Positions 39,121-49,401 of a stretch of 62,500 bases of DNA are shown piece after piece. Position 1 is the first letter of the stretch. Every line of letters begins with the position of its first letter. The stretch comes from Neorhizobium galegae. GTDB lineage: Bacteria; Pseudomonadota; Alphaproteobacteria; Rhizobiales; Rhizobiaceae. The notes under the pieces were generated by a model. That model was given only the letters and a program-made list of their open reading frames with translations. It did no database searches and was not told the origin of the DNA. Position numbers and translations under genes: made by a program. The stretch is from the NCBI RefSeq assembly GCF_021391675.1, contig NZ_CP090095.1:1-62500 (forward strand). Reading direction: 5' to 3'.

Positions 39121-40734
39121 ATGGAGGAGTTTGGACTTCACAACCCGTCCAAGGGTTTAGCGGCGATCGGTCTCGGCGGTGTATCGCGTGTTTATTACAA
39201 TTCGTCCGAGGTTGAACTCTACGAAGAAGCAATCCGCCGCGGTGAAGCCGATCTGACGGTCGACGGCGCCCTCCGCGCCGTCACCGGGCAGCACACCGGC
39301 CGCTCCCCCAAGGACAAGTTCATCGTCCGCGATGCCGGCACCGAGAACCGTGTCTGGTGGGGCAGCGACAACAAGCCCATGAAGCCTGAACACTTCGAAG
39401 TCCTGAAGAAGGACATGCTCGCCCATGCGGCCGGCAAGACGCTATTCGTCCAGGATCTGGTCGGCGGCGCCGATGCCGAGTATGCGCTTCCGACCCGCGT
39501 CGTCAGCGAATTCGCCTGGCACGCCCTCTTCATCCGCAATCTTCTGATCCGTCCGGATCGCGCCACGCTTGAAAGCTTCGAAGAAAAGCTGACGATCATC
39601 AACCTGCCGAGCTTCAAGGCGGATCCCGCCCGCCACGGTTGCCGCACCGAGACCGTGATCGCCTGCGATTTCACCAATGGCCTCATCCTGGTCGGCGGCA
39701 CCTCCTATGCTGGCGAAAACAAGAAGTCGGTCTTCTCCGTGCTCAACTACTTCCTGCCGGAAAAAGGCGTCATGCCGATGCACTGCTCGGCCAATGTCGG
39801 CCCGGACGGCGATACCGCACTGTTCTTCGGCCTGTCCGGCACCGGCAAGACCACGCTGTCGGCCGATCCGAACCGCACGCTCATCGGCGACGACGAGCAT
39901 GGCTGGGGCGAAAACGGCGTCTTCAATTTCGAAGGTGGCTGCTATGCCAAGGCCATCAATCTTTCGGCCGAAGCCGAGCCGGAAATCTATGCCGCGACCC
40001 GTCGTTTCGGCACCGTGATCGAAAACGTCGTGCTCGACCAGAACCGGGCTCCGGATTTCAGCGATGGTTCGCTGACCGAGAACACCCGCAGCGCCTACCC
40101 GCTGCATTTCATCCCGAATGCATCGAAGACCGGCACGGCACCGCAGCCGAAGTCGATCATCATGCTGACCGCCGATGCTTTCGGCGTCATGCCGCCGATC
40201 GCCAAGCTGACGCCGGAGCAGGCGATGTACCACTTCCTCTCCGGCTACACCGCCAAGGTCGCCGGCACGGAAAAGGGCGTCACCGAGCCGGAAGCGACGT
40301 TCTCGACCTGCTTTGGCGGGCCATTCATGCCGCGTCACCCGGCCGAATACGGCAACCTGCTCAAGGAACTGATCGCCCGCCACGGGGTCGATTGCTGGCT
40401 CGTCAACACCGGCTGGACCGGCGGCGCTTACGGCGTCGGCCGGCGCATGCCGATCAAGGAAACCCGCGCTCTCTTAAGTGCTGCGCTCGATGGCAGCCTC
40501 AAGAACGCCGAGTTCCGGACCGATCCGAACTTCGGTTTCGCAGTTCCGGTCGCCGTCAATGGCGTCGACAATGCGATCCTCGATCCGCGCTCGACCTGGG
40601 CGGACGGCGCCGCGTTCGACGCCTATGCCAAGAAGCTCGTCTCGATGTTCATCCAGAACTTCGGGCAGTACGAAGACCACGTCGACAGCAAGGTGAGAAG
40701 CGCCGCTCCGGTCATGCTTGCCGCCGCCGAGTAA
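39121..40734 (+). CDS. pckA: Phosphoenolpyruvate carboxykinase (ATP)
   Basis: PckA converts oxaloacetate to phosphoenolpyruvate with ATP and is the gateway to gluconeogenesis when rhizobia grow on C4 acids. The 537-residue protein has the kinase-specific P-loop [15 protein letters not shown] near residue 240, the metal-binding [21 protein letters not shown] after it, and [12 protein letters not shown] near residue 58. GAAGGAG precedes the ATG at 39121. It is divergent from chvI and followed by a terminator overlapping a parS-like site. Confidence 0.97.
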   Translation: MEEFGLHNPSKGLAAIGLGGVSRVYYNSSEVELYEEAIRRGEADLTVDGALRAVTGQHTGRSPKDKFIVRDAGTENRVWWGSDNKPMKPEHFEVLKKDMLAHAAGKTLFVQDLVGGADAEYALPTRVVSEFAWHALFIRNLLIRPDRATLESFEEKLTIINLPSFKADPARHGCRTETVIACDFTNGLILVGGTSYAGENKKSVFSVLNYFLPEKGVMPMHCSANVGPDGDTALFFGLSGTGKTTLSADPNRTLIGDDEHGWGENGVFNFEGGCYAKAINLSAEAEPEIYAATRRFGTVIENVVLDQNRAPDFSDGSLTENTRSAYPLHFIPNASKTGTAPQPKSIIMLTADAFGVMPPIAKLTPEQAMYHFLSGYTAKVAGTEKGVTEPEATFSTCFGGPFMPRHPAEYGNLLKELIARHGVDCWLVNTGWTGGAYGVGRRMPIKETRALLSAALDGSLKNAEFRTDPNFGFAVPVAVNGVDNAILDPRSTWADGAAFDAYAKKLVSMFIQNFGQYEDHVDSKVRSAAPVMLAAAE

Positions 40735-40742
40735 TCTTTGAA

Positions 40743-40758
40743 GGATTCACGTGAAACC
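40743..40758. other. parS: parS-like site after pckA
   Basis: GGATTCACGTGAAACC keeps TTCACGTGAAAC, with mismatches at positions 1, 3 and 16 of the consensus. Its right edge overlaps the stem of the pckA terminator. It is the site farthest from the origin-like region, about 40 kb away. Confidence 0.62.
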
Positions 40759-40799
40759 GCCGGCCCGGGATAACACCCTGGGCCGGCGGTTTTCTTTTT
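40754..40799 (+). terminator. pckA terminator
   Basis: A perfect 13-base stem, AAACCGCCGGCCC with GGGCCGGCGGTTT, is followed by a T-rich run. Confidence 0.85.
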
Positions 40800-40899
40800 G
40801 CCGGCTTTGTGGGAAAGATGCGGGCCTGCCGCATGTCGCCCGAACGTGGGTGCCGGTTCCGGATCACGGCATGCGCCCAAGAACAAAGACCAGAGACCC

Positions 40900-41334
40900 A
40901 TGGCCAGCAATCCCCTTGTCATCAACAACCGCATTACCATCGCCGGATGGGAACTGACGGAACAATTCGTGCTGGCGGGCGGGCCGGGGGGCCAGAACGT
41001 CAACAAGGTCTCGACGGCAGTCCAGCTCTTTTACGACATCGTGAATACGCCGTCTTTGCCGGAGCGGGTGAAGGAAAACGCCATCAAGCTCGCCGGAAAA
41101 CGGGTGTCGAAGGACGGCGTGCTGATGATAGAGGCAAACCGGTTCCGCAGCCAGGAGCGCAACAGGGAGGACGCGCGCGAGCGGCTGAAGGAACTGATCC
41201 TCAAGGCCGCCGAACCGCCGCCGCCGCCACGCAAGAAAACCAAGCCGACCAAGGGTTCGGTGGAGCGTCGGCTGAAAGAAAAATCCGGCCGTTCGGACGT
41301 CAAGAAGATGCGCGGCCGGCCAAGCGGCGACTAA
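40900..41334 (+). CDS. arfB: Alternative ribosome-rescue factor ArfB (YaeJ)
   Basis: ArfB hydrolyses peptidyl-tRNA on ribosomes stalled without a stop codon. The 144-residue protein has the catalytic GGQ at residues 30-32 in LAGGPGGQNVNKVSTAV. It also has the basic C-terminal tail (KKTKPTKGSVERRLKEKSGRS) that enters the empty mRNA channel. The frame is open upstream, but the ATG at 40900 gives the family length. Release factors 1 and 2 are excluded by the size. alkB follows after 16 bases. Confidence 0.94.
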   Translation: MASNPLVINNRITIAGWELTEQFVLAGGPGGQNVNKVSTAVQLFYDIVNTPSLPERVKENAIKLAGKRVSKDGVLMIEANRFRSQERNREDARERLKELILKAAEPPPPPRKKTKPTKGSVERRLKEKSGRSDVKKMRGRPSGD

Positions 41335-41350
41335 CGGCGGAGATTGATCT

Positions 41351-41962
41351 TTGGCGACGCTTGCGAATGGCATCAGGCACCTTCCCGACTATCTGGATCG
41401 ACCGGCGCAGGAGCATCTGGTCGAACTGATACGAGACGTCGTGGCCGAGGCGCCGCTCTACACGCCCGAAATGCCCGGCACCGGCAAACCCATGTCGGTG
41501 CGCATGACCAATTGCGGCCCGCTCGGTTGGGTAGCGGACAAGGACCAAGGATACCGCTACCAGTCCTTTCACCCGCTGACGAAAAAGCCGTGGCCCGCCA
41601 TGCCACGGGAACTGCTCGATCTCTGGGGAAAGCTCGGCGGCTATCCGAAACCGCCCGAAGCCTGCCTCATCAATTTCTATTCCGACGATGCCAAGATGGG
41701 CCTGCATCAGGACCGGGACGAGAACGATCTGGCCGCCCCGGTTCTTTCCGTCTCGCTGGGCAACAGCTGCCTGTTCCGGGTCGGTGGCCGGAACCGAAAG
41801 GACCCGACCGGCTCTTTCCGGTTGGCGAGTGGGGATGTCGTCGTGCTGGGCGGAGAGGGGCGTCTCGCCTTCCACGGCGTCGATCGCATCTATCCGGGTA
41901 CGTCGACGCTGCTGAAGAACGGCGGACGCATCAACTTGACGCTCCGCCGCGTGAATAGTTGA
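41351..41962 (+). CDS. alkB: AlkB-type alkylated-DNA dioxygenase
   Basis: AlkB removes methyl groups from 1-methyladenine and 3-methylcytosine using Fe(II), oxygen and 2-oxoglutarate. The 203-residue protein has iron ligands in LHQDRDE (His119 and Asp121) and LAFHGVDRI (His175), and the oxoglutarate-binding RINLTLRR at 193-200. The start is TTG at 41351 with a weak ribosome-binding site; no ATG fits before the conserved region. It probably shares a transcript with arfB. It is convergent with coaA. Confidence 0.92.
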   Translation: MATLANGIRHLPDYLDRPAQEHLVELIRDVVAEAPLYTPEMPGTGKPMSVRMTNCGPLGWVADKDQGYRYQSFHPLTKKPWPAMPRELLDLWGKLGGYPKPPEACLINFYSDDAKMGLHQDRDENDLAAPVLSVSLGNSCLFRVGGRNRKDPTGSFRLASGDVVVLGGEGRLAFHGVDRIYPGTSTLLKNGGRINLTLRRVNS

Positions 41963-41993
41963 CGATTTAATTCAATAGCCGGCGATCGATCGC

Positions 41994-42989
41994 CTACAGT
42001 TTCCGCAGCTCGACCGTTTCCACCAAGTGGTTGCGGCCCTTGCGCAGGATAAGGTCCGCCCGGGGCCTGGTCGGCAGAATGTTCTGGCGCAGGTTCTTCA
42101 GGTTGATGTTTTCCCACAATCCTTCGGCAACGGCACGGGCCGCATCCGCATCGATCGCCGCGTATTTCTTGAAGAACGAGGTCGGATCGCGGAAGGCGGT
42201 CTGGCGCAGCTTCATGAAGCGCTGGACGTACCAGTTGTGAATCTGCTCCTCGTCGGCATCGATATAGATCGAGAAGTCGAAGAAGTCCGAGACGATCGGA
42301 ACGATCTTGCCGTCGGCCGGCAGCGCCCGCGACTGGAGGACGTTGATGCCCTCGAAGATCAGGATGTCCGGCCGGTCGACCAGCGTGTATTCGTCAGGCA
42401 GAACGTCATAGGTGAGATGCGAATAACGCGGCGCCTTGACGTTCGGCTCGCCGGCCTTGATGGCCGACAGGAAGCGCAGGATGGTACCGATATCGTAGCT
42501 TTCCGGAAAGCCCTTGCGCTCCATAAGGTTTTCGCGGCTCAGCACGGCATTGGGGTAGAGAAAGCCGTCGGTGGTGATGAGATCCACCTTCGGGCTCGAC
42601 GGCCAGCGGGCGAGCAGTTCCTTCAGGATACGTGCGGTGGTCGATTTGCCGACCGCGACCGACCCGGCAATGCCGATGATGAAGGGCGTCTTGGTGATGT
42701 CGGAAAGGCTCAAGAAACGGTTTCGCTGCTGGAAGAGGCGTTGCGTCGCCTCCACATGCGTCGACAGCAGGCGCGACAGCGAGAGATAGATGCGCCTGAC
42801 CTCATCGAGATCGATCGGGTCGTCCAGCGAACGCAGCCTCTGCACCTCGTCCGCAGTGAGCGTCAGGGGCGTGTCTGCGCGGAACTTCGCCCATTCCTCC
42901 GCGGTGAAGCGGTGATAGGGCGAGTAATATTCCGTGTTCGGGCCGGTTTCAGGGTCAGGCGTCTCGGCGGGCTGGGAAGCAATGCTCAT
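41994..42989 (-). CDS. coaA: Pantothenate kinase (type I)
   Basis: CoaA phosphorylates pantothenate, the committed step of coenzyme A synthesis. The 331-residue protein has the P-loop GSVAVGKS at residues 109-116 and [15 protein letters not shown]. It also has [12 protein letters not shown], and [16 protein letters not shown] [12 protein letters not shown] toward the end. The frame is open far upstream, but the ATG at 42989 overlaps the hisE stop and gives the normal N-terminus. It is the last gene of the his run, an arrangement common in rhizobia. Confidence 0.95.
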   Translation of the reverse strand: MSIASQPAETPDPETGPNTEYYSPYHRFTAEEWAKFRADTPLTLTADEVQRLRSLDDPIDLDEVRRIYLSLSRLLSTHVEATQRLFQQRNRFLSLSDITKTPFIIGIAGSVAVGKSTTARILKELLARWPSSPKVDLITTDGFLYPNAVLSRENLMERKGFPESYDIGTILRFLSAIKAGEPNVKAPRYSHLTYDVLPDEYTLVDRPDILIFEGINVLQSRALPADGKIVPIVSDFFDFSIYIDADEEQIHNWYVQRFMKLRQTAFRDPTSFFKKYAAIDADAARAVAEGLWENINLKNLRQNILPTRPRADLILRKGRNHLVETVELRKL

Positions 42990-43309
42990 GATGTCGGCCG
43001 GCTTGCCTTTTCTTGAAGGCCGGACTGGCCGGTCCTTCTCTGGAGTTCGTCGAGCACATCCTGCAACGGCACCGCTGCAATATTCAAGACGACCAAAAGA
43101 TGATAGAGAAGATCGGCGCTTTCCGCCGTCAGATTTTTGGCGTCGTGCTTGATCGCGGCGATCACCGTTTCGACGGCTTCTTCGCCGAGCTTCTTTGCGG
43201 CCTTCTCCTGGCCGGCGGCGACCAGTTTTGCCGTCCAAGATTCCTCCGGCGAGGCCTTGGCCCGCTCGGCGACGATCCGCTCGAGGTCGATCAGGGAAAA
43301 TTCACTCAT
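42986..43309 (-). CDS. hisE: Phosphoribosyl-ATP pyrophosphatase
   Basis: HisE removes pyrophosphate from phosphoribosyl-ATP, the second step of histidine synthesis. The 107-residue helical protein has the MazG-like motif [17 protein letters not shown] followed by [13 protein letters not shown], which carry the metal-binding acids. The ATG at 43309 is 18 bases downstream of hisF, and the end overlaps coaA by four bases. The cyclohydrolase hisI is not in the window. Confidence 0.95.
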   Translation of the reverse strand: MSEFSLIDLERIVAERAKASPEESWTAKLVAAGQEKAAKKLGEEAVETVIAAIKHDAKNLTAESADLLYHLLVVLNIAAVPLQDVLDELQRRTGQSGLQEKASRPTS

Positions 43310-43327
43310 AACATTCTCTCCGACCGC

Positions 43328-44116
43328 TCAATCGAGCCGCATGGCGATGCCGTGCTCTGCCATATAATGCTTTGCCTGACCGACCGTATAGGTCCCGAAG
43401 TGGAAAATCGATGCGGCCAGGACCGCCGTCGCGTGGCCCTGTTTGATGCCGGCGACCATGTCGTCCAGGTTTCCGACGCCGCCCGACGCGATGACTGGTG
43501 CTCGGACGCTGTCGGCGATCATCCGCGTCAGCTCCAGGTCGTAGCCGCTCTTGGTACCGTCCCGGTCCATGGAGGTGACGAGCAGCTCGCCGGCGCCGCG
43601 CTCGACCATTTTGACGGCGAACTCGACGGCATCGATGCCGGTCGCGTTGCGGCCGCCATGCGTGTAGATCTCCCAGGCGCTCAGATTGTCGCCACCGATC
43701 GCCTGGCTGCGCCGCCGCTTGGCGTCGATCGACACGACGATGCACTGGTTGCCGAACTTGTCGGCGGCTTCCGCCACGAAATCCGGATTGTTGACCGCCG
43801 CCGAGTTGATCGCCACCTTGTCGGCGCCGGCCAGCAGCAGCTTGCGAATATCGCCGACGGCACGCACTCCGCCGCCGACGGTGAGCGGCATGAAGCAATG
43901 GTCGGCGGTACGGGCGACGACGTCGAAAATCGTCTCGCGATTGTCGGAGGAGGCGGTGATGTCGAGGAAGCAGAGCTCGTCGGCACCGGCAGCATCATAG
44001 GCCTTGGCGGCCTCGACGGGATCGCCGGCATCGATCAGGTCGACGAAGTTGACGCCTTTCACGACGCGGCCGTCCTTGACGTCCAGGCAGGGGATGACGC
44101 GGGCTTTGAGGGTCAT
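43328..44116 (-). CDS. hisF: Imidazole glycerol phosphate synthase subunit HisF
   Basis: HisF is the cyclase half of the HisFH enzyme that makes imidazole glycerol phosphate and AICAR from PRFAR and glutamine-derived ammonia. The 262-residue barrel has the catalytic aspartate Asp11 in [18 protein letters not shown] and the second in [13 protein letters not shown], with phosphate-binding ASGGVGN near residue 202. It overlaps hisA by four bases. Confidence 0.97.
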   Translation of the reverse strand: MTLKARVIPCLDVKDGRVVKGVNFVDLIDAGDPVEAAKAYDAAGADELCFLDITASSDNRETIFDVVARTADHCFMPLTVGGGVRAVGDIRKLLLAGADKVAINSAAVNNPDFVAEAADKFGNQCIVVSIDAKRRRSQAIGGDNLSAWEIYTHGGRNATGIDAVEFAVKMVERGAGELLVTSMDRDGTKSGYDLELTRMIADSVRAPVIASGGVGNLDDMVAGIKQGHATAVLAASIFHFGTYTVGQAKHYMAEHGIAMRLD

Positions 44117-44856
44117 GCGGCACGTCCTTGTCTGGAGCGGATCAGGGCCAGCGCCTCCCTGGGATCGATGCGGCCGTCATATAGCGCACGGCCGGAAATC
44201 GCGCCTTCGAGCCGGGCCGCATCCGGCTCCAGCATGCGGCTGATGTCGTCGATCGAGGCAAGCCCGCCCGATGCGATCACCGGAATGGAAACGGCATCGG
44301 CGAGTTCCAGCGTCGAGGCCCAATTGATGCCGGCCAGAATGCCGTCGCGGTCGATGTCGGTATAGATGATCGCCGAAACGCCGGCGCCTTCGAATTTCTT
44401 GGCCAGCTCGATGACGCCGAGCTCGGACGCTTCCGCCCAGCCCTCGACCGCGACCTTTCCGCCCTTGGCGTCGATGCCGACGGCGACCTTGCCAGGAAAC
44501 TGCCTGCAGGCCTCGATGACCAGCGCCGGATCGCGCACCGCGACGGTGCCGAGGATGACGCGGGCAAGCCCGCGCGCCAGCCAGTTTTCGATATGGTCGA
44601 GCGTGCGGATGCCGCCGCCGAGCTGCACCGGGTTCTTCGTGGCCTTGAGGATCGCGTCGACGGCAGCGCCGTTGACGCTTGTCCCCGCGAAGGCGCCGTT
44701 CAGGTCTACCACATGCAACCACTCGAACCCCTGGTCCTCGAAAGCCTTGGCCTGGGCTGCGGGATCGGGATTGTAGACGGTGGCCTGGTCCATATCGCCG
44801 AGCTTGAGGCGCACGCACTGGCCGTCCTTCAGGTCGATTGCAGGAAAGAGGATCAT
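44113..44856 (-). CDS. hisA: ProFAR isomerase HisA
   Basis: HisA isomerises ProFAR to PRFAR by an Amadori reaction. The 247-residue barrel starts [17 protein letters not shown] with the catalytic aspartate Asp8. It has [14 protein letters not shown] near residue 78 and [12 protein letters not shown] with the second aspartate near residue 170. The neighbours hisH upstream and hisF downstream complete the synthase module. It overlaps hisF by four bases. Confidence 0.97.
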   Translation of the reverse strand: MILFPAIDLKDGQCVRLKLGDMDQATVYNPDPAAQAKAFEDQGFEWLHVVDLNGAFAGTSVNGAAVDAILKATKNPVQLGGGIRTLDHIENWLARGLARVILGTVAVRDPALVIEACRQFPGKVAVGIDAKGGKVAVEGWAEASELGVIELAKKFEGAGVSAIIYTDIDRDGILAGINWASTLELADAVSIPVIASGGLASIDDISRMLEPDAARLEGAISGRALYDGRIDPREALALIRSRQGRAA

Positions 44857-44885
44857 GTCTTCGGTCCTTGAGAGTTCGCGCGAGC

Positions 44886-45536
44886 TCAGGGCTTCCAGCG
44901 CAGGAAATTGGAGATGAGGGCAAGCCCTAGTGTCTGGCTTTTCTCAGGATGAAACTGGGAGCCCGCCACATTGTCGCGGCCGACGAACGCGGTCATCGAA
45001 CCGCCGTACTCAGTGGTCGCGATCACGTCGCTGCGGTGCTTGGCCGCCAGATGGTAGGAGTGCACGAAATAGGCGTGCAGGCCGTCCGACCCGGTCGGGA
45101 TGCCGTCAAATAGCGGGTGGGGGTGATGGATATCGAGCGTGTTCCAGCCGATCTGCGGAATCTTGAGGCTGGGATCGCTCGGGGTCATCTCGACGACGTC
45201 GCCTTCGATCCAGCCAAATCCGTCGGTGGTCGTCTTTTCAAGCCCGCGCGACGACATCAGCTGCATGCCGACGCAGATGCCGAGGAAAGGGCGGCCCTTG
45301 TGCTCGACGACGTCGAGGATGGCTTCCCGCATGCCCGGCACGGCGGCGAGGCCGGCGCTGCAATCCGCGTAGGCGCCGACGCCCGGCAGCACGATACGGT
45401 CGGCGGTGGCGACGGCCTCGGCCTTGTCGGTCAGGTCGATGACCGCGTCGATGCCGGCTTCCCGGGCGGCCCGTTCAAAGGCCTTGGTCGCGGAACGGAG
45501 GTTGCCGGACCCGTAGTCGATGATTGCGACGCGCAT
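44886..45536 (-). CDS. hisH: Imidazole glycerol phosphate synthase glutaminase subunit HisH
   Basis: HisH supplies ammonia from glutamine to HisF. The 216-residue class I glutaminase has the nucleophile Cys88 in [11 protein letters not shown] and the His-Glu pair in [10 protein letters not shown] near the end. The frame is open far upstream, but the ATG at 45536 gives the normal start [13 protein letters not shown] and shares one base with the stop of the DUF2628 gene, so translation is coupled. Confidence 0.96.
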   Translation of the reverse strand: MRVAIIDYGSGNLRSATKAFERAAREAGIDAVIDLTDKAEAVATADRIVLPGVGAYADCSAGLAAVPGMREAILDVVEHKGRPFLGICVGMQLMSSRGLEKTTTDGFGWIEGDVVEMTPSDPSLKIPQIGWNTLDIHHPHPLFDGIPTGSDGLHAYFVHSYHLAAKHRSDVIATTEYGGSMTAFVGRDNVAGSQFHPEKSQTLGLALISNFLRWKP

Positions 45537-46027
45537 CAGCGTCCTCCATGTTCGAAAAGGCCCATGTGTGGGGCCTGCCATCCGGCGGCGGGCGGCTTTG
45601 CCTGCTTTGCCCACTCGGCCGAGACCGGCATTGGTTGTTGTTCCGGCTGCGGCAGGCCGGAGAAATAGATCTCCTCGGCTGTGCGCAGATCGTGGGCGGA
45701 GATCACCGTTCCCAGTGCCCAGCCGCGATGGATCAGCGCCTCGGAGCGATAATGTCGGCCCTCGAGTGCCGTGAGCAGGCTGGTGGCGAAGCCAAGCAGC
45801 AGGCCGGCGGTCCAGAAGCCAGGAACCTGCATCAGGATGCCGCTGCCGATCTGGACCAGCAGCACCACGCTTCCGGCAATCCACAGCCTATGCCAGAACA
45901 GCCAGATCCACGGAAACAACAGCGCCAGCCAGGAAAACCCGTCCCGCAGAACGAGGATCGACTGGAGATCCCTCTCGGGTCCGCTTCGCGGGTCATTGGG
46001 CGGGGTCAGAACGAGATAGCTTCTCAA
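45536..46027 (-). CDS. DUF2628 membrane protein inside the his run
   Basis: This 163-residue protein matches the DUF2628 family, of unknown function. It has two to three hydrophobic segments ([52 protein letters not shown]), followed by a soluble tail with [21 protein letters not shown]. The TTG at 46027 is chosen as start because GAGGAGA lies six bases upstream and no ATG fits. It lies between hisB (19 bases upstream) and hisH (one-base overlap). Its place in the histidine genes is conserved in rhizobia, but no link to histidine synthesis is known to me. Confidence 0.8.
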   Translation of the reverse strand: MRSYLVLTPPNDPRSGPERDLQSILVLRDGFSWLALLFPWIWLFWHRLWIAGSVVLLVQIGSGILMQVPGFWTAGLLLGFATSLLTALEGRHYRSEALIHRGWALGTVISAHDLRTAEEIYFSGLPQPEQQPMPVSAEWAKQAKPPAAGWQAPHMGLFEHGGR

Positions 46028-46046
46028 GGATTGTCTCCTCAAGCAG

Positions 46047-46655
46047 TCAGACCAGCATTCCCTTGGTCGAAGGAACGCGATTGGCCTGCCGCGGGTCGAT
46101 TTCAATGGCGGCGCGAAGTGTCCGTGCCACGGCTTTGAAGCAGGTCTCGGCGATATGATGGTTGTTGGCGCCGTAGTGGTTCAGGACATGCAGCGTGATG
46201 CCCGCATTCTGGGCAAGCGCCTGAAAAAATTCCCGCACCAGTTCCGTATCGAACGTGCCGATCTTCGGCGCGCTGAACGCGACGTTCCAGACCAGGAACG
46301 GCCGGCCGGACACGTCGATGGCCGCCTTGGTCATGGTCTCGTCCATGGCAAGGTCGAGCGAGGCGTAACGGGTGATGCCGCGACGGTCGCCGAGCGCCTT
46401 GGAGATCGCCTGGCCGATCGCGATACCGGTGTCTTCCACCGTATGGTGGTCGTCGATATGCAGGTCGCCGGTGACCTCGATGTCCATGTCGATCAGCGAA
46501 TGTCGCGAGAGTTGGTCCAGCATGTGGTCGAAAAAGCCGACGCCCGTGGAAATCCTGGCCGCGCCGGCGCCGTCGAGATTGACGGAAACGGAAACGGAGG
46601 TTTCGTTGGTCTTGCGGACGATGTTGCCCATGCGTGCGGTAGTCGTCTCACCCAT
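46047..46655 (-). CDS. hisB: Imidazoleglycerol-phosphate dehydratase
   Basis: HisB dehydrates imidazole glycerol phosphate to imidazole acetol phosphate. The 202-residue protein has the duplicated metal motifs [15 protein letters not shown] and [18 protein letters not shown] and the [16 protein letters not shown] segment. It is the monofunctional form, without the histidinol-phosphatase domain of E. coli. The ATG at 46655 was chosen over 46670 because GGAG lies nine bases upstream and it matches the usual length. It heads hisB-DUF2628-hisH-hisA-hisF-hisE-coaA and is divergent from hslV. Confidence 0.96.
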   Translation of the reverse strand: MGETTTARMGNIVRKTNETSVSVSVNLDGAGAARISTGVGFFDHMLDQLSRHSLIDMDIEVTGDLHIDDHHTVEDTGIAIGQAISKALGDRRGITRYASLDLAMDETMTKAAIDVSGRPFLVWNVAFSAPKIGTFDTELVREFFQALAQNAGITLHVLNHYGANNHHIAETCFKAVARTLRAAIEIDPRQANRVPSTKGMLV

Positions 46656-46845
46656 CTGGGTCTGCTCCATGCGATCGATCTGCGCTCCTTATCAGGCACT
46701 ACGTCAAATATCCAGCAAAAGCAGGGCAGTGGCGGCGGCATCGCATCATGAGATTGCATTCGCCCTGGACCGACTTACATAAATGCCCAACGGGGCGGAA
46801 ATGCTCTGAAAACCAATGCCCGCAGGACGGGCCAACAGGTGGCTT

Positions 46846-47373
46846 ATGACAACCATTATTACTGTTCGGAAAGGCGGCAAGGTCATCATGGCCGGCGACG
46901 GCCAGGTGAGCCTCGGCCAGACGGTGATGAAGGGCAATGCCCGCAAGGTGCGCCGCATCGGCAAGGGCGAGGTGATCGCCGGTTTTGCTGGCGCGACGGC
47001 TGATGCGTTCACGCTGCTCGACCGGCTTGAAAAGAAGCTCGAACAATATCCGGGCCAGCTGATGCGCGCCGCCGTCGAGCTCGCCAAGGACTGGCGCACG
47101 GACAAGTACCTGCGCAATCTCGAAGCGATGATGCTGGTCGCCGACAAGTCGACGACGCTGGCGATCACCGGCAATGGCGACGTGCTCGAACCGGAGCACG
47201 GAACGATCGCGATCGGCTCCGGCGGCAACTATGCCTATGCCGCCGCCCGCGCGATGATGGATACGGACAAGTCGGCCGAGGAGATCGCCCGCAAGGCGCT
47301 CGATATCGCCGCCGATATCTGCGTCTATACCAACCACAACCTGGTCATCGAAACGCTGGACGCCGATGGCTGA
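46846..47373 (+). CDS. hslV: ATP-dependent protease subunit HslV
   Basis: HslV is the proteasome-like peptidase of the HslUV heat-shock protease. The 175-residue protein begins [13 protein letters not shown]; removal of the Met exposes the catalytic Thr2, which decides the start at 46846 over the open frame from 46816. [21 protein letters not shown] follows as expected, and [14 protein letters not shown] is in the second half. It overlaps the GNAT gene by eight bases, and hslU comes after that. Confidence 0.97.
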   Translation: MTTIITVRKGGKVIMAGDGQVSLGQTVMKGNARKVRRIGKGEVIAGFAGATADAFTLLDRLEKKLEQYPGQLMRAAVELAKDWRTDKYLRNLEAMMLVADKSTTLAITGNGDVLEPEHGTIAIGSGGNYAYAAARAMMDTDKSAEEIARKALDIAADICVYTNHNLVIETLDADG

Positions 47374-47884
47374 AGGCGCGCCCCGCTACTCGTTTCGTGA
47401 TGTCACCCGTGAGGATTTTTCTCTCTTGGCGACGTGGCTCGCCGAGCCGCATATCGCGAAATGGTGGGGTAAGGTCGACGAGGAACTGGCGAGCATCGAA
47501 TATTCGATGACGAGCGTCGAGACCCGGCCGATGATCGCGGAACTGGACGGCAGGCCGATCGCCTATCTCCAGTACTACGATCCGCATCTCGAAGAGGATC
47601 ATCCCTATCAGGATCAGCCGAAGGGCACGCTTGGCATCGACATCTCGATCGGCAATGCTGAGCTTGTCGGCATCGGCCATGGCAGCGCGACTATCCGCCA
47701 GCTGACCTCTGAACTTTTCGAGAACGGCGCGAAAAGGATCGTCATCGATCCGGATCCGGAAAATGCCCAGGCGATCCGCGCCTATGAAAAGGCCGGCTTC
47801 CGCTACGTCGACAGCAGGACATCCATTTACGGTCCGGCCCATTTCATGGCGCTGGACGCACCAGAAGAAACGGATTTGACATGA
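47366..47884 (+). CDS. GNAT acetyltransferase between hslV and hslU
   Basis: This 172-residue protein has the GNAT fold with similarity to AAC(6')-type and siderophore acetyltransferases. It has an N-terminal [21 protein letters not shown], the middle [21 protein letters not shown], the region [18 protein letters not shown] that should bind acetyl-CoA, and [17 protein letters not shown] near the end. The substrate is unknown; I would not call it a resistance gene from sequence alone. It overlaps hslV by eight bases and hslU by four, so it is made together with the protease. Confidence 0.85.
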   Translation: MAEGAPRYSFRDVTREDFSLLATWLAEPHIAKWWGKVDEELASIEYSMTSVETRPMIAELDGRPIAYLQYYDPHLEEDHPYQDQPKGTLGIDISIGNAELVGIGHGSATIRQLTSELFENGAKRIVIDPDPENAQAIRAYEKAGFRYVDSRTSIYGPAHFMALDAPEETDLT

Positions 47885-49188
47885 GTAACTTTTCACCCCG
47901 GGAAATCGTCTCTGAGCTGGATCGGCACATCATCGGCCAGCACGACGCCAAGCGCGCGGTGGCGATTGCGCTCCGCAATCGCTGGCGCCGCCACCAGCTC
48001 GACGAGAGCCTGCGCGACGAAGTGATGCCGAAGAACATCCTGATGATCGGCCCGACCGGCGTCGGCAAGACGGAGATATCGCGTCGCCTGGCGAAGCTCG
48101 CCGGCGCGCCCTTCATCAAGGTCGAGGCCACCAAGTTCACCGAAGTCGGTTATGTCGGCCGCGATGTCGAGCAGATCATCCGCGATCTTGTCGAAATCGG
48201 CATCGGCCTCGTGCGCGACAAGATGCGCGCCGACGTACAGGCCAAGGCCCATATGAGCGCCGAGGAACGCGTGCTCGATGCCCTGGTGGGCTCCACTGCC
48301 TCGCCGGCTACCCGAGACAGCTTCCGCAAGAAGCTGCGCGACGGCGAGATGGATGACAAGGAAATCGACATCGAAGTGGCCGACAGTGGCTCCGGCATGC
48401 CCGGTTTCGAGATTCCCGGCATGCCAGGCGCCAATATCGGCGTGCTGAACCTGTCGGAAATGTTCGGCAAGGCGATGGGCGGCCGCACCAAGAAGGTCCG
48501 CACCACCGTCAAGAAATCCTATGGCGAGCTGATCCGCGACGAATCCGACAAGCTGATCGACAACGAGGTCATTCAGCGCGAGGCTGTCCGCTCGGTCGAA
48601 AACGACGGCATCGTCTTCCTCGACGAGATCGACAAGATCGCCGCCCGCGACGGCGGAATGGGCGCCGGTGTGTCCCGCGAAGGCGTGCAGCGCGACCTGC
48701 TGCCGCTGGTCGAAGGCACCACGGTGTCGACCAAATACGGGCCGGTGAAGACCGATCACATCCTCTTCATCGCTTCGGGCGCCTTCCACGTCTCCAAGCC
48801 CTCCGACCTTCTGCCGGAGCTTCAGGGTCGCCTGCCGATCCGCGTCGAATTGAGGCCGCTCACCAAGGAAGACTTCCGCCGCATCCTGACGGAAACCGAG
48901 GCGAGCCTTATCCGCCAGTACAAGGCGCTGATGGAAACGGAAGAGCTGACGCTCGACTTCACTGAGGATGCGATCGACGCTCTGGCGGATGTCGCCGTGC
49001 ACCTCAACTCCTCGGTCGAGAATATCGGCGCCCGCCGGCTGCAGACCGTGATGGAACGGGTGCTCGACGAAATCTCGTTCAATGCCCCGGATCAGGGTGG
49101 CACCGCCGTCACGATCGATGCGGAATACGTCAAGAAGCATGTCGGCGATCTTGCCGCCGACACCGATCTGTCGCGCTACATTCTCTGA
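47881..49188 (+). CDS. hslU: ATPase subunit HslU of the HslUV protease
   Basis: HslU unfolds substrates and feeds them to HslV. The 435-residue AAA+ protein has Walker A GPTGVGKT at residues 57-64 and the inserted I domain at about 110-240. Walker B is [16 protein letters not shown], and the sensor-2 region is [21 protein letters not shown]. The C-terminus SRYIL is the tail that docks in HslV. The ATG overlaps the GNAT stop (ATGA). Confidence 0.98.
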   Translation: MSNFSPREIVSELDRHIIGQHDAKRAVAIALRNRWRRHQLDESLRDEVMPKNILMIGPTGVGKTEISRRLAKLAGAPFIKVEATKFTEVGYVGRDVEQIIRDLVEIGIGLVRDKMRADVQAKAHMSAEERVLDALVGSTASPATRDSFRKKLRDGEMDDKEIDIEVADSGSGMPGFEIPGMPGANIGVLNLSEMFGKAMGGRTKKVRTTVKKSYGELIRDESDKLIDNEVIQREAVRSVENDGIVFLDEIDKIAARDGGMGAGVSREGVQRDLLPLVEGTTVSTKYGPVKTDHILFIASGAFHVSKPSDLLPELQGRLPIRVELRPLTKEDFRRILTETEASLIRQYKALMETEELTLDFTEDAIDALADVAVHLNSSVENIGARRLQTVMERVLDEISFNAPDQGGTAVTIDAEYVKKHVGDLAADTDLSRYIL

Positions 49189-49201
49189 GTGCGCAATCGT
49201 G

Positions 49202-49230
49202 GCAGCCGGGCAACGTCCGGCTGCTCATTT
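49202..49230 (+). terminator. hslVU terminator hairpin
   Basis: GCAGCCGG and CCGGCTGC form a perfect eight-base stem around a seven-base loop, followed by TCATTT. It lies 14 bases after the hslU stop. Confidence 0.65.
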
Positions 49231-49401
49231 CCGAGCACTGACGGGATTTTGATCGCCCCCGTCTCGACACGGTCCTTGCGCCTCGCGTAAGGGAAGCGCG
49301 TTTTCATGGAAATGTCCGGCGCTTGAGTGAGTCGGTCTGGAATGGCTTTAAGCATCCGGTGCCGGAGATCGGCATAGTCGAAGTCCTGGGACACGCAAAT
49401 C

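Noticed and set aside
47366..47884. Aminoglycoside resistance gene
   Set aside because: The GNAT resembles AAC(6') enzymes only at family level, and its conserved place inside hslVU argues for a housekeeping role.
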